This document shows, piece by piece, positions 23,785 through 37,163 of a stretch of DNA of 64,000 bases. Position 1 is the stretch's first letter. Every line of letters begins with the position of its first letter. The position numbers were made by a program, and so were the translations under genes. Source of the DNA: Ptychodera flava (lineage: Eukaryota; Hemichordata; Enteropneusta; Ptychoderidae); the NCBI RefSeq assembly GCF_041260155.1, contig NC_091933.1, forward strand, positions 33,713,793-33,777,792, in the 5' to 3' direction. The notes under the pieces were generated by a model. That model worked only from the letters and a program-made list of their open reading frames with translations, had not been told where the DNA came from and did not search any database.

Positions 23785-26700
23785 CTACGGGTAGTAACTG
23801 TTGTTGACAGCATTGGCAGCGGTTACCATAGAAACTATTACTATGATGATGCTGAGGACGATAATACCGATCCCAACACCCAAGGACACCAGGGATAGCA
23901 TTCGGGCTGAACGGGATGCTTGCTCTGAGCCCATCATATCGCCTTCGTATGCTCTCTTATGCACCTGTCAAAAGAGCAATGTGAAACAAGTATGGCATTA
24001 AAGAAACTGGCCAACTGCAACCAACTCAGCGTATTTTGCTCAAAATCACTTTCTTGCAAATGTTCATTCAATTTTAATTAATTTGTTTACCTAAGATTAA
24101 AATATTGGTTCGGTTCATCTTTCAGTTTATCAAGCAGTTGTACGTTGCGTGATAAAGAAGTGTTGATTTATGCAAATGTATGCAAATCACCTGATTTCCT
24201 GGCATCTCTTTTCTCCCAATTTCAAGATTTCCAAAAAATTTAATTCAACTCTGGCTGGGTCAAATTTTCTTAAATTTTCACATTATGTTCTTTATATGCT
24301 ACATGACAAAACGACTATTTTGTCTGGCAATAAAGTTCTAACATTTTAAACAAGAGGCATTTTAATTTTGCTAATCATATTTTTTAATCATTTTTTTGAG
24401 TGTCAGTCTCTCAATTAACCCATGCCAATTAAGAATGAGAATAGACAATGCAAAATAAAATATTCTTTTTTTTTTTCTACAATACTCTTCTTTCAAGTGA
24501 AATATTACATTTTAGAAAATAGTGTCAAGTTTTTGACTCAAATTAATTTTTATCATTAGTACCAAAATTGAGGATTTTTACCACAAATATACACACCATT
24601 CATCCTGTGTGTAAGCTATTGCTACCATACTAAACTTTAGATTCTCTGCTATTTGAAAATATATAGTATGAGGGGGTTTCCTTGTCATTGTAGATGAGAA
24701 TTATTCCTTTGAAAAAATCTGTGTTGGCAACATGCAGCTCCACCTTAATACTCAATTCACTTACTTCACCTATTCTATCAACCTATAAACTTACAGTCCT
24801 TTTTATTTATTTGGCTGTACAAAGGAATTGGTGGGGATTATAATTTTCAGAGACAGGGGATACAGAGTTACAAGCTCCATGCTGTGTCCAAATGGTGATA
24901 CTAAATCGCTTAGTTGTGTGTGTATTATTGACAGATCCCAAGCACGTAGACAGTGAAAGCAATATTTTTGCAAGAGTTTGGTAGAGCAATGAGTGAAAGT
25001 GCCTTGCTCAGGGGCACAACACCGTGCTAGAGTCTTAAACTCACCATCCTCTGACAGTGAGTCCGGTACCCTAACCACTGCCTTACTGGACTCTGTTTAT
25101 ACAAAAGGGTCATTCTACCTTGACAATTGTATATCACTCACACAAGGGACATGTCCTTCTTTACTGCTTTTGACAAACTTAACCAAATGGTGACAGATGA
25201 ACCTGACGGGCAAATGAAGGTCATACAACGGTCATACATGTACAATGTGCAAACTTACATCTCTCGCCTTCAGTATGGCAAAAATTCCAACTGGCCAGAA
25301 GCAGCAGATAGTTGCGAAGATGGCCAAGCCCATGTGATCATCTGGAACACGCTGAACATGTATCATGGTCTGCGGAGCGGGAGCTACCACCTGTAAAAAG
25401 ATAAGAAAGAAATTTTATGACACAGAGTGGAAAAAGTGTACTATGAAACACATGGCGTAGTACTTGTGAAATTAAACAGAAAATTTCACTTTTCACGAAA
25501 AACATAAACATAAATAGGAAATATAAATAAAAACCCAGGTCATGAAATGTCAGGTACTGTGTTTTCTCCGGGATTTGCTCAGAAGGTGGGGGGATAAACT
25601 ATTCTCCTTGAAAAATGGGGGAAGGGGGCATTGGTTCTGATATAGGGTGAGCCATAATAATTTAATATGCAAATTGACATATTAAGGTTAAAGGTATTCT
25701 GTCACCTGTTCCAATTTTGCCACAGTTACCATGGAAACAGAAAATCCACCCTATCACAGATTTTAAGCGGGTGGCCCCTTTTTAAAACAGCGCCCTCACA
25801 TGGGCATTTTGAATACCAAGGAAAGCCCCTTTGACCATATGTGGGATATTTAGATTACAGGTGACTGTGTATACCTTTAAGGAGTGGGTCAAATTTTAAA
25901 TTACATCTTAAAACAGTGTCCTGTTTGTTCATCTTCACTACGTAGGAAGTGTTTTTATGTACTGATATATTAGAAGTTTGCACTGATCTCTGAGTCACAC
26001 TATATTCATAAAGTTCACATTAACTTAAAGAGGCACTCCCACTTGGTAAAATTTTTAAAACACATTTTTTTAATGCCAACGGTCGATATTTGACGTGGCG
26101 ACTCCGCGCGGATCGCGAGATATCGATAAAAACATGTCATTTCCCGAGCGTATTTTTCACATCCCGAAGTTTTACGATCGTTTCTGGTTATGACCCGGAA
26201 TCCCCCGAAAGTGTGTTGTTGTGCTGATTGACGATATTCTAAGGAGTCCAAAAACGTTCGAATGACGCAATTAATTTACCTCCTACTGCGATGACTTTAT
26301 ATACATCATTATCAATGCCTTTACCTCTGGTAATTCTTTTTTAAAACTTCTCCTTAGTTTTTTTCGTTTTCATTTTTCTCAATCAGTTGCATTAAATTTT
26401 TAAACAATACCACATAGATATCAGTTGCAGCCAGTCCCACCATACTGGCACATATCTGAAGTTCTTGCTCAGTGTTGATTTGCAGAGCTAATATGACTTT
26501 TAATGAGAGCTCCAATCATGATTATACTCTTTTTTAGCATACATATCACCTTTTATAAGCAATATTACCCGTAACACACACAATATATGCCAGCTTTCAT
26601 ATTATTGAACTTGTGCATATTTAATTTTCCTATCATATGTACACATAGCTGTTGCAGATTGTAATTGACCACTTCACAATGAATTGTACAACTATTGTCT

Positions 26701-29700
26701 TACCACAGTGTTGTTGGCGCTTGTGAATTGTGTTGGTTGTTGTGGTGGTGGCGGCATTGCCTGTGGATAGCCATGCATGACTGGCTCATGATAGGATGGT
26801 GGTGGGACTGGCTGCATTTGCCGCACTTGTCCAGCTTCTTCTGGTAAACGGCTGTAACCTTGAAAGTTGGGTAAAAATATGGTTTACATGTGCAATGAAA
26901 ATAACAACTGTTCTATTCTACCTATATCCTCAAACTAAAGTGTGGAAAGCTCATACTTACTATATGTAGGGCATACAATCACATATTTTTTTATAAAATG
27001 CTAAAATAAGTCGCTTAAATAGGTTTCAAGATATGAAAAATTCTTAAACAGCAGATTAACGTTTACAATGCAGACCAAGCCTGAACGGTGTAGAACGGAT
27101 TTTTTCTTCAGTCCTAGCTATGACTTGGATCATTTTTTTCCAAGGCTACCCTACATCAAGCTACCAAGTAGGAACTCTGGAACAAAACTTGTGATGTTAT
27201 TGAAGAACAGTGGGTCCACAAAGAACAATTTTACAAATCAAGGTAATCTTAGGGGGGTTTATATGTAGTAGTGACAGGAAGACCTCTTAAGTAGCCCTAA
27301 CCATTTTCATACAGGTCAGTTATTAAAAGTCATTACATGTCAAAATGTTTTCGTATATTATCGTAAGACAGGACAAGATGACGAATCAACTTTGCGTCTT
27401 TGAAGGTCTCCATATGACAGCATCGGTTAATCAATATTATGCTGTACTGGTTGCATGACCTGTTTGAGACACTATGATGGTAATGGCAGGAAAAAAGCTT
27501 CTTTATGGAAGCATGGATTTCAAAATGTCTGATTACACAGAAGCTGACAGGAAATTGTTTACAGTCTCTAAAAGTCTCATGTGATTATAAAGAAGCTGAT
27601 AGGAAAGAGTTATTGAAAACCCTAGCAGCTGTCTCAGTTTGTATTTTTTTCTTCAGCAAGATGGTTTGAAGTCAAAAGCAACTTACATTAACAGGATTAA
27701 TATTGTGTGACTACAGAATGTTTTCTATTGCCATGGTGATGAACGTAAAACTTTAGAATTTAACTATTAAATAATTTTCGATTTGTAAATCATATAATAT
27801 AATTGCAGCTGTGCATGTGTGAGCAAGAACAAAAAACCTGTGAACAGTTGACTGAATCCATAGTAAAGAAGTGAAAATGGTGATATGTTTTAAGCCAATA
27901 ATTAGTGGCTTTAGAACCAGAATCAAAAGCATGCATCTTTCAAGATTAGATGGTATTTTTTTCGGTAAGCACAATGCAAAACCATAAGCTGTAACAGGCC
28001 TTCAATTAAGGCAGCCAGCGTGAATTTACAAACGTCACATGAAACAGCAGTACCACATGTAAGTACAACGACCATACATGTATCAAGGTTATTTGTTCTA
28101 ATTATATTTTGCATTCATATGCATTATGTATGTTTGTTTTTTCAAACTTATATGAATGTATTTTCAGAAACGGTAAAGTGGTGGGAAGAATTATCACGAT
28201 AAATATACCATCACACAGAGGGGCAATGGGGGTTATGATAGCGTACATGTCAACATGATACTACTAAAAAATAACTGCTTCTTGCCCTGAAGACTTGAAT
28301 ATGTACGGGGATGTTCTGGAAGCAATTTCACTGTCCATTTGAATATGCTTCAATGGCAAACACAAGCCGAGCTACAATGATCGTGACCTTGAACTAAACA
28401 TGCTGTTCTGGTATGCAGAACATCATCAAGCTACAATAATGAAGAGTGAATGTCAAATATACTCCAAGTTAAACACTCAAAATTCAATTTTGTACCACAG
28501 AACCTGAGTCATGCACTAATGCTTGTTGACAACTCTGAAATTTGACACTGAGGCCCATATGTGTTATTGACAGGCTTAATTCTACCAGGGTCATTCAACT
28601 TTCTAGAAGGTCACTCTGACATTGTTATTGCAAACCGCATATGTAAATTTGCAATAGACATTTTATTCAGGACACAATGAAAGAGGGGGACCTGATAAAG
28701 ATGAGATCATAAGACCACCCCCACCCCCCACCCCCCGAGAAAACCTCAAGGGTCTATGATGAGATTAAGGAAAGCTGTGACTGCCCTGGACAGCCCTTAA
28801 AGATCCTTTGAATTCATGCAGCACATATGTAGGTGTGATGCCAACAAGTCTTCCAAATACCATGGGGCAAGTGTTCACCAAAGAATAATAGCCTTTTGAA
28901 ATTGTATTACATGTCATACAGTGCTCAGAGTTTTGTAATTGTTGTTAGTTACATGTATGTTGTTCTTCTGTCCTCATTAACATTTATTTCAATGCCAGTG
29001 TGATTTGATATCAAGCACATACATGTACAAAACAATATGGCTTTTCTTACAATGCACCCTTATGAGGGACCAAGTTCAAATGCCAGTACCATCATGGCAT
29101 ACCCATGGGGCCATTGCATGAGTTAGTGTGCACAGCAATTATCAATGTTGGAGTTCTAGTAAATCTCACAACCGCACAACAGAAACACAACAAACAATCA
29201 CCAATGACAAAAAACTTCCAATTTTAAATTTTGAAAATCAAAGGCAAAAGGAGGTTTCTAACATGTCCATAATCTTCCCCTTCGCTAGCTTCAAACTTTT
29301 TGAAAAGTTTAAAAACCTCAGCCTTTATATAAATACTTCCCATTGCAAATTTTCTCAGGGCTTTTATCTGTGACCATGTTTTTGTTTCATTGCACAGAGA
29401 ATAACTTTCCTGAAAGCAAGATGTTGTGTATTCGTTTTTTTTGTTTTGACGTCATGGGATCAACCATGAGCTGAAGACTTGCTGTGAACTGCACCTTGGA
29501 GAAAGATGCCAAACTATAAAAAGCTCATGGTCTCTTGTTCAAAGCGGTGATGTATGTTTTTTTTTTCAAAGTCCTAATTTTGTGCACAATTATCATTTTG
29601 CAGATGGTGCTTTTGTTGTTTAACAATTGGCTGCACAATTTGTCTTTTGTATATCACAACCCTAATGGAAGTTGTGAATGCAAATCAAGGCAAATCTGTT

Positions 29701-32700
29701 TCTATATAGCTCCGTGGTACCAGAGTTTTCTCTAGACTGCGCAATTGCACAAACTGTGCATTATGAAACCAATTGTCAACCAAGAAAAAGATACTCACAG
29801 CATTGAAATCACGCACAAAACATAGTAAACAAAGTCGTTCATACATTTGTGGGTGACCCAAGCGCACTGTGTAGTGACCTATGAATTTGTTGTTGTTCCT
29901 TGTCATAATGCTCCCTCAGAAAAGACAAACATCCCCCCTCCCTCCCCCCAACGTCATTCAACTTTGGTGACATGCATGAAGTGGAGTGTATGCAACTAAC
30001 AGAATAGCTGACAACATAGTTGAGGTTTAGTCTCCATGGATACCACTGCAATCTTATGTTCATGTTTTGATAGTAGTAAAAAGTTTTGAAAGCAGAACTT
30101 GAAACACTGTATCCATGATGGAATTATGGGAATTTCCAGCATTTAGCATTCTGCAGGCATGCTGCATGCCATGACGATCTCGACTGCAATGTATATCACA
30201 ATCGTTTGATCACCACATATTTTCATGGATTTAAACCCCAACATTCACACAAAATCATGTCCAAGGGAACAAATACGACAAATTCTGTCAGAGTCAAAGA
30301 AACCTGTTGGTGACAAATCAACAGAATTAAGACAGAGAGCAGCTAGCTGAGCACATCAAAAGCAGACAAACGTACATCATGGTGTCGACTAGTATGGGTG
30401 CTGCGTCATGCGACATAGACGTCCCAACTGAACTGGGTGCATGACGATTGTAATGATATTTGGGAAGTGCTTTTAAGGAAAGCAAAATCAACATCAACAC
30501 TGCCCCTAAAATGTCAAGTCTACCCCCTAATTTTGCAACAAGCAGAGAAACACTGATGTACCTCTTAATTGTGTCCCCTATGGGACTTATAATGTTATCA
30601 ATACTGATTATAGCTGCAATAATTGGAGCCCACGGGCCTTTGTTTGCCATGTTGGCTATTCAGCCCTGGCCCCAAGGGCTACAAATACTTCAATAGAACA
30701 TGTGGCAATTTTGCACAGCAGATCTGCTGTGCACAGAAACGGTTAACTGGCGACAAATCTCCCCTTACCTCACGGAAATTTTACCAGAATCTTGTTTCGA
30801 TCGACACATTAACCAAATGTGACACGCAAGTGAGTTAAGGCAGGGGTCCAGCAGGGTTCAGACCGAATTTCAAGCTGAATTTCATTTCTCAAAACTACTG
30901 GTCATATTTTGATGAAATTTGGTACACATACGTATTTTGATAGCTCTTTCAGTTTATGTCATTTAAATTTGCATAAAAGGTGTAACGTGATCTTTATACC
31001 AACATTTACACGCCAAAATTGATTATATTATGTATCAACATATTTCATCTTGTAAACAATGTTTAAACTTTATTTTTTCGACATATGATATTAGAGTAGA
31101 CTCAAGTCAATCGACTAATATACTTCACCAAGGAAATTTCGGAGTTAATCCCCTGATATTTCTGCCAAATCGTACGATTTGTAGGAAAAAATCAATTCTT
31201 GTTTGAATTTCTGTATTTTTCTAAGGAACGTTACCAAATCATACATGTTAAAGCCCCAGTATTTGTAACTTTTGACCTTTTTTATGTTCAAAATTACATG
31301 TTATTCTCTTACATCCATCGTGAAATGTTGTTCAGTAAAGAAAATAAGCCAAATTTGTGCTCCTGTAGTGACATACAAACGTAAATATTGCCCGATCGAG
31401 CTGGATTGCCGCGCGGGTTTGTTGACAACTTGTAGGCTGTGCACGTAACCGAGAACGCCGATACTGATGACATCATAGAGCCTACAACATTCCTGGGGCC
31501 TTGCCATGCTAGCCACACTGCCTGGGTAATCGCCCATGGTCGCCGGCTGAAATGACCTGCGAATGTTTTTTTTTCTTCTCTGTTCAAATACGTACTGCTA
31601 CTGTGTTTCAGAGGATACAGAACTTTGGCAGAGGAGGCTGACATTCTATTCTGGTACCTTGTGCGTTATATACGGATTATTCAAACTGCAGTCGGCAGTG
31701 CACCGATGCGCACCCTGCAGTTGGTCACTCAGAACTCCGGGTACCGATGTAAAATCAAGACGACACTATATACACTTTGCTCACTTCTGCAGGCAAATAG
31801 CTATCAAAATTGAGTAACTTGAGGTTATAAACGCTGTATCATGCTTTAGCGGCAAGGTGATTGCAAAATCGAAGCAACATAGTTTTGCATGTATTGTAGG
31901 CTGTCGAATGCAGTGAACGCGATGGCCTTTGGCAGCAAGTAAGGGAACCGTCAGTATTTACGACCTGGGGGTCATTCAAAACTTGAAAACTATACGGGGG
32001 TGCTCAAAATGTTTTTTCTTCGTCTTACTCTGTCCTCAGTGGCATAATGATTAGTTGATAATATATATTTTACTCTGATACATATTAATTAAAAAGAAAA
32101 TAAATACTTTAACAGAACAAAAAAATATCAACTAGATGAAGCAAGGCAAAAAACTACAAGTACGTGCTACTACTAGCAATACTTATTATGAAAGAGAAGA
32201 TAGTGACGATGAGAATGATATCATTGTTCATGTACTCAATGGCACCAGCGACAGTAAAGATGAGGATCGACAGTGGTGATGATGATGTCACACAGTAGTT
32301 TTCTACAGTCGTTACCAGAGGTGGAAGGAGAGGCTGGGTCATGGAGAAATGTTCTCGACAGATATCACTATAAGTGCACAGGATCTAGGACAAAACTGAA
32401 CTGTTGTGAATCCATCCTTTATATTATCATAGGAATGTATATTTTAATTGACTTGAGTTCAACAACCATTTGGACATTTAACCATACCATAATGGCATGC
32501 TACCCATCCAAATTTAATAATACTATATGGTCGGAGACTGCTTATTAGGTGAGCTTTTATATCTACATATTGTTACATGGGCTCAGGTAAGCCAAAATTT
32601 CTGTTAGAGAGGGGGTTACTCAAAGTCATCATGGTTGGCTGGGGTGTGACTCAAAATTTCGGAGTTTCTAATGTAATTCCTCCGACCCCCAGATCGTAAA

Positions 32701-35700
32701 TAATGACGGCTCCCTAAACAGCTGTGAACGCCTGAGTCAGAACGATCGGGACCAGTATACGCACTGCTGTATCTCAGCGAAAATTTAGAAAAAAACAATG
32801 GAGCTACTGCTAAGAAATTTACAGACTTTTTGCTCTTGTGCATCAGTTTCTGAGATTTTTTACGGGTAAAAAGGCATTCTGAATACAGCGGTAAATTTCC
32901 TCCCAAACGCGAAAGGATAACACGCGGGCATTCTGCAATGGACGCTGTCAACTTTACCTTGCTGCAGGCCCATTTACCTTGCTGCAGGCCCACACCAATC
33001 TCGGCCCGGCCCCGCTGCACTTGTACAGTCTACTACTACCTCCATGTAGTACCTACAGCCTTACAGGTCTAGTAGCTGGCCAAACACACAAAAAACAACG
33101 CCGCAGTGTAAAGTCCGTAGGTCAGAACCATTGATCATAAATTTTCAGAACCAGTGATGTTTAAAAGTTTTGTATTGATCACTTCATTTAGGTTATGTGA
33201 ATGACTTTCTCATCGAGCTGCGTCTATAATTGTCCCGGGCATTGTCCATGCAAATTTGGGCCTGCCTTAGCCCTACGAGTATGGCGAGAGTGTCCGGCTT
33301 TGGCTACGCCGCCTCGGCGTAGCCAAAGCCGGACACTCTCGCCATACTCGTAGGGCTAGGGCCTGCCTTAGCTCCCTCCGATCGTCTGTAGACTACAGCC
33401 AAAATCACAATCCTAAGCAAATTGTACAGTTGTGAAAGTCAGATATAGGTATCATGAATTTTATACAAAAATATGTGAACAACAGTATCAAACCAAGCGG
33501 TTAGTTTGCTGTCGGGCCGGGTGCGCATGGGACGACTTTGCAGTGAGGCCGGGATCTCTCTTGTGTTCGAACTTCTACTACAATGCCTGGAGCTCCATCG
33601 CATAGCAGCTAGCCGATAATTGTACTACTGTAGTCCTTGTGAGGATTAGATACCCGTTACGATCGATTTTATTTGAAATACTTTTAAATTTAATAAGTAA
33701 GACTTTTGTACTGCATTCAAGATGTAATTTTTCCTTTCTGAGCGTTTTCAATTACGGCAACGATATGCGAAGTTGATAGGCTGTGTTGCCTGCAGCGTAG
33801 CCTGGCCGTACACAAAACTTCGTTTGAGTAGACGGAGCAGAATCAGTCCCGTCATTTATTTTCAACGAAATTTTTATTATACTCCATACTGAAGAAACGA
33901 CTAGTTCAATGATTACGATGGTGAAGTGTTGAATTTTTATTCATATATGTTTTTCTCTCTCAATTCATTCAGCAAACTTGATCTCCGTACCGTCGGTCAC
34001 AACGTGCAATGCCTTGCATGAAGCCCCGGGCATGAAGCTTACAATCGAATGCCTCCGTCATTAGTTTAGCTGTTCAAGACGTTTGTTTGCACGGCTCATT
34101 ATAGTCGGAACAATCTGTAAACACTTACATATTTATATCTTTACCGCATTTCACCCAACTTTCGCGCGTTTTTAGCTGAGTCTCCAGTTTCGATGGACCA
34201 GACCTTTTCGAAGAGCGTATAGTTTCTATGGACGCCACAGTAAAACTTGCGTAGATGTGGTTGAGCATGCGCGGTGGTGTGATTACGTTTCGTTTCGTGT
34301 GTCAACAAAGCTGACTTCTGGTCCGGACAAGAAGTCATTTTTCACTCCTTTTACTGTTAATCGTGAGGCGGGCTGGGCATGCAAACCATGCGAGTCAGTA
34401 TTAATATGGTCTACTTTCACAATACTGAGGATGTCATTTTCATAAAAAATATGAAAAAAATTGTTAAAAGTTACAAATACTGGGCTTTAAAGGTATGTTG
34501 TAAAGATATTTAAGGCTTAGTTCGACGATAGCAAAATTTCTGAGAAATAGGGCGCTCTACAAGTTGAAATTTGCGAAAGAAATTTGGTCGCTGTGTACGC
34601 GATCGGGCCATCTCGTAAGCCATCCAAAAGGTCATGACCCCGTCGCCTACTCGCAGTATTACCAAAACGATTTGTAATCATAGACTCGAAATTGGCCTCA
34701 CACATCATTCCGCTTGTCTTGTATGTGCTTTACTGTGTTTTGTGTCGGTATTGGGTAAGGTTGTTAGTGTCAAAATTAACAAATGGGTTGTTAATTTAAA
34801 ATGGAAGTGGTCTCAGACCACCTTGACCTTTTGACCCCACGTTTCGTAATCTTCCGGTTCGTTCCTCAGTCGCTTATATAAACATGGCGGTACCAACTGT
34901 CTCTCTATGATATATCACTTTCTTAATTTTATATTGTATCTATGTTGTTGATCTCTTCATCTCTAGAATACTTATTTTGGATCGTTTTGTGTCCGACTCT
35001 TTCGTTAACGTTTGTCGCCTTGTTTCTTATGCCGTGGACTTTGGCCTTTATCAGTGTATCGCTAATGTTTGGATTTCTTTTGTATGCGATGATCGGTTGT
35101 TGGGGAATACGTTCGTAAATGTTTCGTCCTTTTCTGTGTGTTCCAAGTTTCCACACAGTGCATATAAGCTATATTTTGTTGTGAACACCAGTGAGCGCTT
35201 TGTCAATTCGTTTGCTGGTGTTCTAGTTGCGAACTTCATTTGTGATGTGATGTACCTTTCCTGTTGTTATCTCACGTATGCACTGTGTTGTTCTATGAAT
35301 ATTCATAAGCCCTATTGCATATTCATGATAACGTTTGACGCCCATGCCTTAACCGACTTGGGCAGTTGTAATTTATGCTAAAAATTATAGTTTAAACGAC
35401 TCTGCGTGTAGTTTTTCTTTCAAATCTGCCTCAATCTTGAACGGATGAGATCTCGCAGGAAAAACTTCACTCAGAGTCGTTCAACTGCCATTTTTCAGCC
35501 TGAGGTGTCTTAGTGGTGCATAAAATGGCAATTGATATAAAAGATAGGGACAAGAAAATCTCCCTGAAACTATTCCGTTTAAAAAAGTCAGATCTAAAAC
35601 CTTCCACCGAAGTGAGAGAGAGGGGAGATTAAAATGCATATACAGGACTGTTTGTAATCAATAAACTTCGGACACATATGTAGGGCTTAAAAACTTACAA

Positions 35701-36486
35701 CAGTCTCAGAAAATGTTAACTGCAGTAAAAATTAACTTTCTGAACTGTCAATAAAATTCCCATGAGTGTATTCAGTTCATCCTTGGTGTCTTTATCAACT
35801 CATAGAGGTTACTTCAATGATTAACCCAAGGCTTTCGATAGCTTGATAGCCTGAAGGTTTACGCACGCGCGCGTGTAAAGTGTGGGCCAGGCGAAGGACG
35901 CCCTCTCGTCTAATACAACATTTGGTATTGTGAAAATTATGGCAACAGTCATAATACCCCAAACGCTGAAGCAGTACCCGGATCGTACCACATCCGATGA
36001 AAACCTCAATCAGAAGGTGAAATATTTTAGTTAGTTTCAGAAACGACGCTTCTGTAATCGTATCCACTTTACACAAACGAGTTCACCACAGCACCGAATG
36101 TCGCCACAAGCACCGTCAATATCAAATTTCGCTTTCAACATGTGAAATTACCATAAAGGAAGGGTACATATGTGCACTAGATGACGTACGTATGCCATGC
36201 CCGTCCCTCTGAATACTCTATATCGGCCAAAATCTTCAAAATATTCGTTGACAGAAGACTGGAAAAATGAACAGTGTCCCGGTTGAAAAAAGTCCTGTGC
36301 GTCACAAAAGTTAGTGTTTTCCCACGGCCCTCGGGCTCGACTGCCGATGGATGTCGAACGCGATGCTGGTGAGATTTTACCAGTTTCGACTGGCGTCAGG
36401 GCTCGACTGCACAAAAATGTGACAAGATAATGAGACGCCATTCACTCGTTATACCTACCAGTGCTTGGCTTTCCGTCGGCTTCCAT
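23785..36486 (-). CDS. CD225/dispanin-family proline-rich transmembrane protein, 4 coding exons
   Basis: Exons in transcript order: 36486-36459 (28 nt, MEADGKPST), 26858-26704, 25390-25259 and 23964-23785 (stop TAG). Phases join to 164 codons and all sites are AG/GT. The N-terminal half (residues 10-75) is proline- and glutamine-rich with a PPxY motif (P29-Y32, a WW-domain ligand of the type bound by Nedd4 ligases). Residues 80-101 carry the CD225 signature, DHMGLAIFATICCFWPVG, with the double Cys. A short loop with GDMMGSEQASRSAR follows, then a second hydrophobic segment (about 127-153) and a short tail ending NNSYYP. This architecture matches dispanins such as PRRT1, TMEM91 and SYNDIG, which are small membrane proteins acting in trafficking or synapses; the IFITMs are distant relatives. 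The exact orthologue is not decided. Exons 2-4 are secure. Exon 1 is inferred from a start codon and a matching phase-1 donor across a 9.6-kb intron. Confidence 0.88.
24805..25096 (-). mobile_element. tRNA-derived SINE
   Basis: On the minus strand the element opens near 25096 with GGCAGTGGTTAGGGTACCGG, which contains a pol III A-box-like sequence. A degenerate B box (GTGAGTTTAAGACTC) follows, then the CCCCTGAGCAAGGCACTTTC block common in invertebrate and fish SINEs, and it ends near 24810 with CCAAATAAATAAAAAGG. It lies in the last intron of the dispanin gene, in the same orientation. The B box is decayed, so it is probably inactive. Confidence 0.75.
25688..25880. mobile_element. TTAA-flanked MITE, 193 bp
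   Basis: The ends TTAAAGGTATTCTGTCACCT and, inverted at 25858-25880, ACAGGTGACTGTGTATACCT followed by TTAA form ~20-bp imperfect terminal repeats with TTAA at both outer edges. The short length and lack of any reading frame mark it as non-autonomous. It lies in dispanin intron 2. Confidence 0.75.
32480..32680. repeat. Dispersed repeat, copy 1 (second copy near 58800-59110)
   Basis: Shared blocks with 58800-59110 in the same order: CATCCAAATTTAATAATACT versus CAGCCAAATTAAACAATACT, then ACTATATGG, and further on GGGGTTACTCAAAGTCATCA versus GGGGCTACTCAAATTCATCA and TAATTCCTCCGACC. An old interspersed repeat of unknown class. Confidence 0.55.
33258..33371. repeat. Perfect 44-bp-arm hairpin bracketed by 13-bp direct repeats
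   Basis: Arms 33268-33311 and 33315-33358 are exact reverse complements around a 3-nt loop (CCT). They begin TAGCCCTACGAGTATGGC. GGGCCTGCCTTAG stands on both sides in direct orientation (33258-33270 and 33359-33371). Nothing is encoded. The arms show no mismatch, so the structure is young or maintained. Confidence 0.92.
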
Positions 36487-36846
36487 AGTAACTCCGCAAG
36501 GAATATTGGACGCAAACTGAGGCGTGAGAGCTTCAACTGAACTGACGGCTGAAATGATGTGCCAAGCACACAGAAAAGGGGGCCTTGTTGGTCTATCGTG
36601 TTCGAATCGAGGCTAGTGCGTCACATTCGCTACCCCCAGCAGCGAGGAGATGTTGCAATTGGAGTACGACAAAACGATGCACGTGTCATTCATCTGTCAA
36701 CCTTTTCACGTCTGACGTTGGAGTCTGGCGCCGTCCAAACAAACAGGATAGTCAATAAAGGACTGGTCAGTTTCTTCGGCCGGGGGTGGGGGTGGGGTGG
36801 ATTCATAGAGGGGTCACCCTGCTTTTGACTTCGGTGATGGGGTCAC

Positions 36847-37017
36847 CTAGCTGTGGGTCCGGTGTTTTCGGACGGGATTTCTGCCTTTTACGAGCTGGTT
36901 TTGACTTTTACGATTTTTAACCCCGCCACCACATTCTAAAAGTCAAAACCAGCCCGTAAAAGGCAGAAATACCGTCCGAAAACTGCGAAAACACCACAGC
37001 TATGGACCCATAGCTAG
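36847..37017. mobile_element. Foldback element with CTAGCTGTGGGTCC ends, copy 1
   Basis: Arms of about 70 bp run CTAGCTGTGGGTCCGGTG then TTTCGGACGGGATTTCTGCC and so on, and are matched inverted to 37017, with a spacer of about 30 bp. The same terminal sequence opens the foldback at 58024-58182. A partial end occurs at 48450-48474. No coding capacity. It lies about 360 bp upstream of the inferred dispanin start codon. Confidence 0.75.
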
Positions 37018-37060
37018 AGGGTCACCATTTTTTTTGAAATGCCCAATTTGTGTGTGTGTG

Positions 37061-37078
37061 GGGGGGGGGGGGGGGGGG
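37061..37078 (+). repeat. Poly-G tract after (GT)n
   Basis: GTGTGTGTG runs into about 18 G residues. It is a simple repeat prone to length error. Confidence 0.8.
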
Positions 37079-37163
37079 TCAGTGTGTGTGTGAATTTCGA
37101 CACGTACGGACTCAAACTTGCCTCAAATGCATCGTGCCAGCCACAAATTTCATCATAAGTTGC

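Larger units (their letters stand above)
31248..34490. mobile_element. 3.2-kb TTAA-flanked TIR element
   Basis: The left end TTAAAGCCCCAGTATTTGTA followed by ACTTTTGACC is matched in reverse complement by the right end (GTTAAAAGTTACAAATAC then TGGGCTTTAA) at about 34453-34490. TTAA stands at both extreme ends. The interior includes GC-rich stretches (31380-31640, 32640-33020) but no intact transposase that I can recognise, so it is either non-autonomous or decayed. Other elements may be nested inside, including a perfect hairpin at 33258-33371. Confidence 0.6.
26859..36458. other. Dispanin intron 1 (about 9.6 kb)
   Basis: This region lies between the inferred first exon and exon 2. It holds a TTAA-flanked TIR element (31248-34490) with a hairpin inside it. 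The rest (about 26860-31240 and 34500-36450) is AT-rich with scattered GC-richer patches, such as 30330-30690 and 34970-35380. These patches give frames up to 134 codons, none of which I recognise or would call coding. If the first-exon call is wrong, much of this is intergenic. Confidence 0.5.

Noticed and set aside
26015..26251. Element with AAAGAGGCACTCCCAC end after TTAA
   Set aside because: The single end resembles a TTAA-type transposon tip, but I could not find the matching opposite end, so no element was called.
30327..30696. Hydrophobic frames on both strands as a membrane protein exon
   Set aside because: The plus-strand frame lacks an ATG, the two frames overlap, and neither has splice signals or family similarity.
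34977..35381. 134-codon plus-strand frame
   Set aside because: It is rich in Cys, Phe and Val with no family resemblance. It overlaps an open frame on the other strand and sits in an intron.
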